DNA of 64,000 nucleotides, from positions 8,208,151 through 8,272,150 of the forward strand of contig NC_030850.1 in NCBI RefSeq assembly GCF_000208745.1, read 5' to 3'. The notes under the pieces were generated by a model. That model saw only the letters and a program-made list of their open reading frames with translations. It ran no database searches and was not told the DNA's origin. The position numbers and the translations under genes were made by a program. This document shows, piece by piece, positions 47,434 to 58,900 of this stretch (position 1 is its first letter; every line of letters begins with the position of its first letter). The DNA is from Theobroma cacao. Its lineage: Eukaryota; Streptophyta; Magnoliopsida; Malvales; Malvaceae.

Positions 47434-49373
47434 ATGGCTCATAGTCCAGAGCGAAAGTTTCGGTGCAAGGGTGTTTTAAGGTTTGCCTTTGCTTTTGTTT
47501 GTGTATGTCTGGTTGGTTACGTTGTTGGTCCAACACTGTTCATAGGTTTGAAGAACAAGTCAACAGCTCGGGCGTCTTGTCCACCTTGTTTTTGTGATTG
47601 CTCTTCCAAGACAGACTCTGTATCACCACCAGGTTAGTCAGAGTTTTGCCTTCCACTAACTGTTTGAAAACTGAAAACGTTTCAGAAATGGCAAGCCATT
47701 AATTTTCATGTGAAGCGTTTTCCTTTTCTGGTTTATATACGTCTAGTCCTTGAAAAAATGGTATTGATTATGTGAGTTGCTATTTTGGTGAGATTTGTTT
47801 TTATGCTCTGAATTTGTATGCCTTTCCCGTGTTTCAATCTATCCCATAGGCTTGTGACTACATCCGGAAATGCTATTCTACTTTTGTAAAGCATAAATAT
47901 TGGCAGAATGATGGGATGAATTTGTTGCCATTAATGGAGTGGAAACCATATCAGTCTGTTGTCTGTTGAATAGGCATTGAGTATAGGCAGTCAGTTATCC
48001 AGTTTTATGGCATGTTAGGCTATAAATAACAATTAACCTGGTTAGTTAGATAATGGCTTATTTTCAAGTTAGGCAGCATTATGGGCTAGGCTTGGTATTA
48101 TAAACTGAAGCCTAGATCAAGGTTACAATCATTAACCGCAAGCTATTGGGACCGCTCGGCGCTTCTAAGTCATGACATTAAGAGTCCTTGATGTTGAAAT
48201 ATCCTTTTGATAAAGCCAATTCTCTAAGTTCAAATACTTTCATACTGTAGAAAATATTATCATTCTGGGTTTATTGCCCTGTTTCTTCTGGTTATGTGGC
48301 CAGGGTAATGGTGGCCGCCGTATTCTGTTTACTTACTGCAGACTGGTTATTAAATTTGCAATTGGAGCTAGTCTTGGCTTTCCCTTGGACTGATATCTCC
48401 AAGGAGAAATTTTGAATAGCCTCATAGGTACATGATTTAAGCTGCATTAGATCTTTGACAAAGAAATAATGCTGCTGTACTGCATTTAATTTAGGAAATA
48501 TCTTTAAAACCAGGGATGTAGATGAACATTTAACTCACGCTTCAATTGAGTGACAATAATTTTCCCTAAGACCCCCTTACCGGTGGGAACCCTTTCATTC
48601 CCCCAGGTTTAATGAAAGCTGCTATTTAATTTTCAAAAAGAAAAAAATGTGTCTTCATTATTCTTGCAGGATTACTCAAGAGCACATACTCTGGTCAGTA
48701 CATCTGCCTCAGCTTAAGTTTTCTAGGTGATAGCATTCTTGCTCCGTTGGCCGGGGTTTCGTAGATTTGAAGTCGGGGAAAATTTCACCCCAGAACACTT
48801 GCTAGAACATTTCCGTTTGTTGCCTTTAAACAGGACAGGTCAAAACTGAACTTCATCATAGTACCTCAAAACCCGATCTTTAGTCAAAATAGCTGTTCAT
48901 ACAAGCCACATTCTCAACTTTTCTTGTTGGAAATCCAGACTTAAACTCACTGCCTCACTGGAAGTATTAGACGTTAGGGATTGATAGTATCCGAATCCCA
49001 TTCCTTTTATCCTAGTCTTTCTTTCTGTTCAAATGATTTTCTTCATTATGCAGATTGTGGTAAACATAGCCCAGACGTAAAAGCACTTAAGAAGGACATC
49101 GTAGATTTACTGTCAGAGGAGATTGCATTACAGAAGATTGTAAGCAATGAAACCTTGGAGCGCACCAAGGCACAAAGAAAGTATACGAAAAGAGCATCCT
49201 CATACTACCGGAAAATGGCAGAAAAGTGCTACGTAGGAGTAGAAACTTGTGAGGAAGGCAGGCAAAGGGTTGAAGCAGAGCTAGAAGAGGAGCTTAAGCT
49301 TACAGCCTTGTGGAAGAAACGGGCTCGTGAACTTGGGTGGAAAGATAGCAAAAGACTACATAATACTTCATAA
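47434..49373 (+). CDS. DUF1068 family membrane protein
   Basis: Three exons, 47434-47632, 48670-48693 and 49054-49373, join in phase 1 to give 180 residues. The N-terminus is cytosolic and basic (HSPERKFRCKG), followed by one hydrophobic segment at about 15-37 (LRFAFAFVCVCLVGYVVGPT), then the cysteine cluster SCPPCFCDCSS typical of DUF1068 (PF06364) and a PPG turn. The rest is a charged coiled coil (LKKDIVDLLSEEIALQKIV, then RVEAELEEELKLTALWKKRA) closing in the family signature RARELGWK. The middle exon is only 24 nt, encoding LLKSTYS. DUF1068 proteins are plant-specific single-pass membrane proteins of unknown function. Length and motifs are as in other members, so the gene looks intact. Confidence 0.9.
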
Positions 49374-50019
49374 GATATTCTTCCTCTTCCACTTGTATAA
49401 AATGTTGAAAAATTTTGGCTTTATGTTGCATAGCCCAAAGGGCTTTTGAGCCTCAAAGGCGAGAGGTCCTTTTGAGTTCTTCTACTTGCCAAATTGTGTT
49501 GGCTAAATTGATTAACCTGCTGCAATTTGGGAGTTGATTGCTTTATAATTAGGCCTTGCCTTGCAAATTGCAATGGTGGGCTAGTGTTAGGTTAATGGTT
49601 GGTTTGTTGGACTAAATTGATTCTGGGTTTCAAATGTTCGGATGCGTACAGATTCTGAACTTTTTATACAAATAAAAATGGTTTTGACCATTTTTTTGTG
49701 TGTTTTTCCCTCCTTTATTTTTCTTTTTAAAAAAAATATTTTTTAATCAAAATATTATTAAGTATTACATATTTTTTCTATAAATCTATATTTTTCAAAT
49801 AGAGTGAAAAAGATTTAAGTCTTTTGATAGAAGAAAAACAAAGATAAGGGAGAAAAAACAAGAAATACGAAAATTTTCATTATTGTATTTTCTTCTGTTT
49901 TTTTTTTTGAAGTTTTAATTTCTTTAATTACTTTTAGAAAACTATCCAATATAAAAACTTATTGATTTATACTTTTAAAATAAAAAATTAACACCTCTTG
50001 CAAAGTGGAGAGATTTTCC

Positions 50020-50055
<36 letters not shown>

Positions 50056-51680
50056 AAATTAATGATTAACTTAAAGTTTTTGGTAGGTCACGTTCCATCC
50101 TGGTACACACTTATGTCTTCTTCTCATTGTTCTTTCTTTGCACATGTCTACCATTTAATCGAAATAGATGAAAATGAAATTTTCTTCATTAATGCAATTA
50201 TAATTGTTCTACATTTATATAAAACAAAAAATTATGTAAAACAACAATTTTAAAAATATAATGAATAGAGATATTCTTTTACATCAATAAAAAATTTTAC
50301 ATATATATATATATATATTCTCGTACTTTTATTTTGTTTCCTTGACAAAAACCTAACTATGGCAGGCAAAATTGTGGTGGAAATGGTGGGAAGTAGATTG
50401 AGTATATATTTTGAAGTAGTAATCACAGTTGAAAGTAGTGTATTATTGCAATGATTGTGATTATTAGCACAAGTGCATTCCATGATTTAAATGTCTTCAC
50501 AGACAACAAAAGCTTTTATATTGCCATTAGCCTCATGACAAGGACTGCATGAACTTGCATGTAAAGGAAAACAAATTACATCAAAAGCTGTTCAAAGTAA
50601 CAATTATTAAGCTACTAATTTAACTTAATTAAGTTATAATTTTCTACTGAAAGCCCATAAATCAAAATAACTAAAAAGACCCATTTTCTTCTTCTTCTTT
50701 TTTCCTTTTTTTTGCCTCAGCAACTGACATAAGAAATTGGAAGCTGAAAAAGAAGATGAAATAACTTAAAACTCAAGAGAAAAGGAGCTGATTGAATGGT
50801 GGAGCCATTAAATCATGAAATTTAAGTTACATCAAAAGTTTTTCAAGGCAGCAATTGATAAGCCACTGACTTAATCAAGGAGCAAAGTTTCGATTTTTAG
50901 ATTGAAAAATATAGGGAGAGAGAAGATTGGAGTGGAAAGAAGAAAAAATCAAAGCTAAAACAATCTCTTTAAGCTTCAACTCCCTAATTTCTTTCTTCAG
51001 TCAGATATAGAATGAATTGAGGAGACATTATAGAATTAATGCATACCATACTTGGAGATTATTCTAATATCGGTCGTCCGATTCCATAAACAAATTATAT
51101 GGCAATGTTTTAATATGTGAAATTTCCGACTCAAATTTTACATTTTGTTATCAAATTACTTATTTCTTTGATTATAACTAATATAAGAGTACTGTTACTA
51201 TTATTTTATGTGAATTTTTTATCCTAAAGTCGGATATGATATTGGTTTTGTCCTTCACTCTCTCTGATTTTCCGAATAAAGAACAAATAGGGCGTAATAA
51301 TTTTGTAAACATGAATTGAATTCACTTATAATGTTATAATTATTAATGACTTGAGGCTTTTTTATTTATTAAGCTTACAATGGTAATAAAGGCCAGTATC
51401 ATAATTGCGCACCATTTACCGTACTTGTGTTTATCAATTATTAATGCCAAAAGATGTGCCTAATATAGCGACTCCTTTGTTTTCCTTTCAAACTCGTTTA
51501 TCATCTGGTTCTTAATTGATTTGATGGCTAATATAGGCAAATATGTCAAGAGAAACACTATTGGTTTTTTATTTAAAACATAGATCTACCGTGTATGAAA
51601 TTATAACAATTAAATTCAAAAAATAAAATGACAAATTAATTAACACACAAACGAAAATGAAGGCCACGAAGTAATTAAAT
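49374..51680. other. Convergent spacer, DUF1068 and aspartic protease 3' ends
   Basis: Contains both 3' UTRs and AT-rich DNA. A (TA)n microsatellite lies at about 50024-50052 and a second, shorter one near 50300-50320. Short frames on both strands (50062-50253, 50250-50483) follow these repeats and are not genes. Nothing else is seen. Confidence 0.6.
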
Positions 51681-53006
51681 TCATAACTTGTCGCATTGTG
51701 TATGTTGGAACGACAACGTTGCCTTCTCAAGATCATGAAGCACCAACATGTTTTGCTGTTGAACGTTGCCAAAGATGGACATGCCACTAGAACTTCCCAT
51801 TGCCAAGCAAAGCAATCCGGAGCTGGAGTCAGCAATCATATAATTCTCCCCTGGTAAATCTAAATCTGCTCCCTCGAAATGGAATATCAACTTGGGTACT
51901 TCTACATCCGTCGAACCTGACGGCAAAGTGAAGCAAAGCTCGAGCCCGGTTGAACCCGAAGTGTCCACGGAAAGCTTCATTTGGGAGATGAATTCTTTTT
52001 TGACCATGTCGAAAGCCCTTTCTTCTAGATACGTAATGGTTGTGCCAGAGTCTATGATTACGCCGCCAGTGCCATCATCTTCGAGTGCGAAAGTGGATTT
52101 CTTGATAGGCAAGCGAGTGTCTCCAACGGTAATCCCTTTGAGTGAAAGATAGTAAAAAGATGGCTGTGTTGGGTTATGTATCAATGGGGTGGTCTTGATT
52201 GCTCCTAATGTTCTATTCACACTTGCTATAGACCCCATCAAAAGTGTGCTTTTCTTGGTGTCATCAATGGACGTTAGGCAATAAGAGAACTTGCCCTGTT
52301 TTAGCTGCGAGACTAGCGACACGGGTCCACGACCAAGCCCCACCAGGCCCGCACCTTGTGTAAACCCATCTCCCTGGTTATCTCCTCCGCACCCGAATCC
52401 AATATTTGGAACAGAAAGCTTGCCGAATGTGAAGGTTTCGACTGCCATGACCCCTTGCGTGGAGGAATAGTCGCCATACGTATAGAGATACTCACATCCA
52501 TCACTGCAAGCTGATTGGGGTAGTGCTGAGCATAGGTGGCTGGAGCATGATAACTTGGAGAAACTAGAAGACTTTTTGGGGTCGAAGATCGGGGTAGGTT
52601 GATCAAAGCATTGAGAGCAAGGCTTGCACTGAGTCCATATTAAATCACTCCCCGTGTCCAATATTGCAGAGTAACTCTCCGGTGGCGTCCCAATCGCTAA
52701 GTCCATCAGGAACTCGCCATTCCCTGCTGTAATAGGCGCTTGAAGTTCAGATGCATCAGTTGCTGCCAAAACCATAGCATTCAACCTCTGCAGCCTGTGA
52801 TTCCCACGCTTTACCCCGCGCTGGATTCGCTCCCATTTGGTTAAGTTCTTGCCTGAATCAACATGCCTGAGCGTTACCCTGAACCCGTTTTGGAGCCTCC
52901 GGTGCTCTAATGCTCCCCTCGACGTGGAAACTGCTGGCGAAACAGACAACGCAACTATTTCTAGGGTTAGAAATGCCACACATAGCAAAGAATATAGTGA
53001 AGCCAT
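51681..53006 (-). CDS. Nepenthesin-like aspartic protease (pepsin A1 family)
   Basis: An intronless gene of 441 codons for a secreted plant aspartic endopeptidase. A signal peptide is visible at about 1-25 (SLYSLLCVAFLTLEIVALSV). A propeptide follows, with GFRVTLRHVDSGKNLTKWER and a basic stretch, then the mature enzyme from about residue 98. Both catalytic motifs are intact: DTGSD at 117-121 and DSGTT at 319-323. Between them lies the cysteine-rich nepenthesin insert (WTQCKPCSQCFDQPTPIFDP, SCSSHLC, CSDGCEYLYTYGD), followed by the family motif GFGCGGDNQG and GLVGLGRGPVSLVSQL. The C-terminus, SIFGNVQQQNMLVLHDLE, is standard. The upstream frame is open for 49 more codons, but the chosen ATG starts a proper signal peptide and sits 72 bases below a TATA box. 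Secretion to apoplast or vacuole is expected. Confidence 0.95.
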   Translation of the reverse strand: MASLYSLLCVAFLTLEIVALSVSPAVSTSRGALEHRRLQNGFRVTLRHVDSGKNLTKWERIQRGVKRGNHRLQRLNAMVLAATDASELQAPITAGNGEFLMDLAIGTPPESYSAILDTGSDLIWTQCKPCSQCFDQPTPIFDPKKSSSFSKLSCSSHLCSALPQSACSDGCEYLYTYGDYSSTQGVMAVETFTFGKLSVPNIGFGCGGDNQGDGFTQGAGLVGLGRGPVSLVSQLKQGKFSYCLTSIDDTKKSTLLMGSIASVNRTLGAIKTTPLIHNPTQPSFYYLSLKGITVGDTRLPIKKSTFALEDDGTGGVIIDSGTTITYLEERAFDMVKKEFISQMKLSVDTSGSTGLELCFTLPSGSTDVEVPKLIFHFEGADLDLPGENYMIADSSSGLLCLAMGSSSGMSIFGNVQQQNMLVLHDLEKATLSFQHTQCDKL

Positions 53007-55900
53007 ATGTAAATCTAATTGGAAAGAATCGAATTGGGTGATCAGATGTGAATCGAAGGTGGTTGGTGAGATGAAGCTTATATAGGATTCTACAGTGGAA
53101 ATGGTCTTTACATAACAATAACACACAGTAAAGGCATGTAACTTGATAAACAAAAATGGAGGAGTAGATGTAGGGGAAAACAGATAACGACTGTCGAGTG
53201 GAGCTTAGAGGAGAAGATGTAGGCTAAAGTGAGAAGTGAGACATGCCAACTTGTACATGGAGGTTGAGATATCACCGCAGCTGCGAAACTAGAGGCCAAA
53301 GACTTTTCGTGGTGGTTGGGGATATTTGGGGGAATCGAAAACAAACATATATGTAGCAATCTTTTTGTGAGAAAGCAATTGTAAGCACATACGCTTTGCT
53401 TAAGCTCGTCTCTCAGGAGTTTGGTTAACTATCTTTGGACTGTACGATAACCTAAAACTAATAATATTCCTTGTCTCACTGACCACTTTGACAATTAATC
53501 ATGAGTTTAGATTTGATCTTAGAATTAATTTTATAATTCCAAGAAGAATAAGCCTCTTCCCTTTTGCACATGTGAAAGTTAATTATTGGTTTTAACTACA
53601 CAAACATCATTCGTAACATTAGTATTTTCCTTCCGATAATTAATGTTGCCCTAATCTTCTCCAAATTTGATCTTAATTATATATAGTTGCAATGTCTGCT
53701 TGGAGACAAATAAAGTGCGTGCATGTATGGACCAACCGGAGGTGAGGGTGGTTTCTAACGTTTATATATTATAATCCTTCTGGCGGAGTACCTTATGTTT
53801 CTAATCAAAATATTGCTCTTTGTATTATTTTAAGTGGCTTGTCTGTGTCTGTGATGACTGGTTTAGAGAATTGGAAGGGTTTGTCGTTGCAGTGGTTGGT
53901 GGGCTAACTTTTTTACTAATTTACGTATTGTTGGAATCAAGTTGGTTCGATGGTCCTAATTCAGTTAGGTGAGATAAATTGTTTACCTTTACTTTATTCA
54001 CCCCTTTTTTGTTTTCTTTTTTGGTTTGGTTTGAAATAGCTAACATCACATAAGCTACGAATAAGTTTTAATGAGTATAATTTTCTAAAACATCTGATTA
54101 AAATTATTTACGTGTTACTTATGTTATTTTGTGATTGAATTAATTAAAACGTGAAGATTTTCTTAAAAAAAATAAAATTTTAAAAAGAAACGTGTTTTCG
54201 TGTGCACTATTATGAGGGTACCTTTGTTATAAAAATAATTTAAAAAATCACTCCTCGGTGATAAAACTTTTTCACCTTTTTAAATAGGATTCAGATCACC
54301 CACAAAATGGTGATCTAATCATTTTCAATGATTTAAAATCACTATCATATAAAATTCTTAAGTTACTACTAAACATAATTTAATCACGATGAATAAATCA
54401 CATAAATTATCTTATATCAAACACTGTCGTACGGACTTATCTTTTGAAAATAGAATTAAGGAAGATTACTTGACATAGTAGACGGTTCGAAAGTTAAGTA
54501 CTAATTGTGTTACAATTAATTGGTTAATTGGAAGTTAGAAAAGAAAAAGACAACTATTAGTTAATTCCTAGTGCTTGTTTGCTTGGTCTAATGCTAAGTT
54601 TTATGGATATTGTTATTACTTCTGTTTCAAAAAATATTTGTCCTCATTTAAATTTAATTGAAATTTTTTTAAAAAAAAATTAACTTGAACATATTTTATA
54701 TTAAAATTTTAAAAACTTTTTATATAAAATTTATATGTTCTTTTATTACTTTTAATATCACAAAATTAAAAATAACAAAAAAACTTTTTCAATATAACAA
54801 AAATAAGAGCATTTCCTTTTTTAATACTTTCTTACCATTAAACTTAGGGATGTGAATTATGTCAACTTGCCATGTCAAATACTTTTAAGAAATTGACTAT
54901 GTTAAATCGAGAAGCCACATAACAAAATTTTTACTATGTTAATATGTTAACTTGTTACGTCATTACTGTTATAAAAATATTTTACAATATTAACATTTTT
55001 ACTAAGTGAAAGAATGGCTTATTCTAATGGTAAGAAAGAATTAAAATCTTTTAATTTTAAATTAGAGTCTCATCATGAAGGAGCATTTATATTAATCCTT
55101 TGGTTTATTCTTTGATTTTTGCGACCCTTTTTACTCGATATAATAATAATACCGAACATTTATTGAAAATTATTTGATCATAATTGCACTTGTATATGTA
55201 ATCTCATCACTACAATGAATAAGAAATATAAAGAGTATAAAATTTTTAATTTTTTTGGGCTAGAAAAGGTGGTTGAGATTCCATAACCAATTGAAGAAAT
55301 GGACAAAAGTAGATTGGTATCTTCAAAAGTGTGAGAAATATGCCCATATTTTATGAACTGGGCCTCCATGAAGCGTATTTTACTCAAGTCTCGAGTTAAG
55401 ACCATTATGCATTTTAGGCCTACGGCCCAAGAGGCCCATTACCAATACTACCACACTCGTGGCATTAAGGCATCTGGTCCGACAAATGAGGAGCAGAATA
55501 TGCCTTGACAGTGGCTAGCCTAAAGGCTAGCATGACCTGTTCCAGTATTGATGGGAATCAACAGATGGTCCTAGTCATTGTTTCTTTCTTCCGCATCATC
55601 GTACTGATTTGACGGTCGGAAAGGGATATGCCCGAAATCCTGGATCGCCCCCTTTTGTCTTGTATTGGATCCAAGGTAGCCGCCTTTCTGCTCATCCACA
55701 CCTCAACAACTTGACATTTACATTTAACATACATAGCATAACTCTTTACGAGCAGTAAATGTGGCATTGTAACAGATACCAAACCATATACTATGCGATA
55801 CAACTTTAGATAATACTATGGTTTTCATTTTTCTTTCTGAGATTCAATGCACTAAATCTGCTTGGGTCTGAGAGTTTAGCTCAAAATTGATTGTGTGGGA
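53007..55900. other. Spacer, protease promoter to receptor kinase 3' end
   Basis: The first few hundred bases are the aspartic protease promoter. The region 53900-55150 is AT-rich, with ATCACxxTG-like words near 54240-54430 that may be MITE-derived but lack clear ends. A minus-strand frame at 55558-55803 matches no protein and is probably receptor kinase 3' UTR or fortuitous. No gene is supported. Confidence 0.55.
53078..53084 (-). promoter_or_regulatory. TATA box of aspartic protease gene
   Basis: The minus strand reads TATATAA, 72 bases upstream of the chosen ATG. This leaves room for a leader of about 40 bases and argues against use of ATGs further upstream, such as that at 53153. Confidence 0.55.
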
Positions 55901-58900
55901 TTATCTGGCTCTGGACAACTGTATAGCTTCTTGGTCAACACTAGAATCTTCAGCCCAAATGAACTGGTGAGAGTAAAGCATGAATTCTTGATTCCTTGCT
56001 TGTTCAAGCTCCTCCCATTCAGCCCATCTCTCTGCCACTCCTACTCCTTCCAGCATTTTGACCACTTCTGCCATTGTTGGGCGATCTTCGAATGAGCTCT
56101 GTGTGCAGAGCAGTGCAACTCGTACAATAGTCTTCACTTCTTTAGGATCATAAATCTTCAAGTTTCCATCAACAATGTCATCAATCCTGTCTTCTCTCAG
56201 CAGCTTTTTGATCTGTTAATATCACATTTCCATCAATCTAAAGATCCTCATGAAAGGTACAATCAATAATATATATTAAGACATATTAAACACGCGTGCA
56301 CACATACACACATCCACCAACTAAAAGATTTTAAATAAAACAAAATAAAAACACACAAAAAGAAAAAAAAAACAGAAATGAAAGAGAAAGTAGAAGAAGA
56401 AGTGTGGAGCTGCAAAGGCAGGCATGACAAGAAAAAAAATTAGGTTCTATAAGTCCTCAAGTGAGCTTGGTGTTTGACATTAGCAAATCTAACAGTTCTT
56501 CAATGGAAGTCCCAAACTAGAAGATTTAGGCTTCCCCACCCCACCCACTAAAAGAAGTAAGAAGAAGAAGTATAAGAAAAAAAAAAAAAAACATCGTACT
56601 TCATTATACTAACAGTTTCACCAAGGGCACCATGATGCAACTTATGCTCGAAACCAGTCTGAAAAATGAAAAAGATGGAGATGTCAATAAATTCATAGAA
56701 GTTATTTCGTAATTTTTCTCCCCCGCTCTTATTCAGGGTTTTCAGAGCAAGTTCTAAACAATTTTTTCCACAGCCTGCAGCAAGGAGTCTTGTGGCATTT
56801 TTTAAGTATAAGCCAAGACATAGATTTGGCTCCTACCGCTGAATAAGGCATCTGAGAGTTTTGTTTTGATATAATAGATCTTTGTCCATATATCCTTGGA
56901 TAGATACGGTTGCAGACACAATTCTCCGTAAGTGCTTAGAGGGTTTTACATGCCATACGGCAAACTTAGTTCCACAAGGTTAAACTTATGTTATAGAGAG
57001 TAAATATACTTTATAGTTCCCAGGTAAAAAGAAAATTCTCTTCAAGCAAAAAACTAACAAGGAGTATTAGTTGATTTATTTTTCATTAGCAAATCAAAGG
57101 GCAGGAATATGAGTTTCAAGTATTTAATCTCACAGAGAAAATGTTTTATGGGTAAAAAAAAAAAGAGAAATACCTAAAGTATGAAACAGATACAGAAACA
57201 AGGATAAAAACTAAACTGAAAATAAAAATCCAAGACTTCAAAGGTCACAATGCAAAATAGCAAATACTGCAGAGACCATACATTCATAAAAGATTTAGGA
57301 GAGGGTGCACCAATATAAAAATCTTACATGATCAAGTAGAAGAACATCCTCTTCCTCTTCTAGACGAGCAAAATCTATGGCACGCTGACCAGTAACCAGT
57401 TCCAGAAGCATTACACCATATCCAAAGACATCAGTTTTTACGGAAGATTTTCCTGTGGACAAATATTCTGGGGCGATATGACCCATGGTACCACGCACTT
57501 GAGTGGTAACATGAGTCAACTTAGTATCAGCAAGCTTTGCTAGCCCAAAATCTCCAAGAACAGCTTCAAAATTTTCATCTAGAAGGATGTTTGCAGCTTT
57601 TAAATCACGATGTATTATCTTAGGATTGCAATGCTCATGTAGATACTCCAAACCATGGGCAGCACCAAAAGCTACATGTTTCCTCATTGGCCAGTCCAAG
57701 CCTTTCTCTCCAGGTTTTAAGTCTACAGCAAATTTCAGATGTAAAATATTGTAAAAATGATCTATGACTGCCACAATTATGACTAGACATTTCCAAGTTA
57801 ATAGTTGCTGTAAATAAACTATAGTTAGAGACTCAACATCTTCTCCAATATTTTTGTTAGCTTCTTCCTTTCTTTTACTTTTTCATGGTAGAATATTAAT
57901 AGGTAGGCTAAAGGATTCTAAACATCATCTTCCACCATCACTTCCTATAAATTGCATTTCTTTTCACCTTTACATGGTATAATATTTATTTTTAAGATCA
58001 TAGGCACCATTTTTACACCATGACATGTTATGAAATATAATTTTGTTCTCCATTTAAGGCACAAACTTAATTAGAATAAAGTAAAAACAAACATGCATTA
58101 TACGGCAGCAAAAGTTACTGCAAATCCTATAGGACATGTACCTCTCAGTTGATATGCCACACTTAAATTTTGCATGAAAGGATAAACAAGAATCTTTTCA
58201 GATGATGTCGTGCAGAATCCAATCAACCGTAGAAGATTCTTATGAACAGCAACACTTATAAGCTGAACTTCCCTCTGGAATGCAGCTTCTCCACCAGGAC
58301 TATAATAATCTGCAAGGCGTTTCACAGCAACCTTTGTGTTGTCAGAGAGGACACCTTTATAAACTTTTCCAAACCCTCCTTGTCCAATTATGTTGCATTC
58401 ACTGAAATTGTCAGTTGCAAGTTGGATCTCACGCCATGAAAATCGCCTAAGCTGGCTAAAGGAAATTTTGTGGTCATCTTCACCTAAAATTAAATATTGA
58501 AAGTGTTAATCTGTTTCACATGGAAACTTAAAAAAAAAAAAAAAAAGATTTTAGCAGGATTCTTATAAGGTGCACAACAAGAAATAACAAGCATAAATTT
58601 GATATCTACCCCAATAACTTTGACTTGTACCATGGGATGCCTGAAGAAAATTATGGAATGATATAGAAAATAATAGATGGATTAAATAGAATGATTCATT
58701 TACCAGAATTACTGTTTATTGTTTCTCTGTTTCATCAATCTAAGATTGATTCAAAGATGGCTCTTGCAACAGGGGGTAATCACTCAAGAATGTGCATGGA
58801 GATCAATATCAGTGAGGCACAAGTCTCTAAAGTGAGAGTTAGGAGGCACATTTAGATGGTGGAATTTGCGGGTCTCCATACTATCTGTATTAAATCTGGT

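Noticed and set aside
52313..52606. Frames overlapping the aspartic protease on both strands (52313-52606, 51892-52152, 52837-53085)
   Set aside because: They lie wholly within the intact 441-codon protease gene and have no family resemblance; they are shadows of its codon use.
53007..53153. 49-codon N-terminal extension of the aspartic protease
   Set aside because: The extension precedes a proper signal peptide and crosses the TATA box at 53078-53084, so it is most likely untranscribed.
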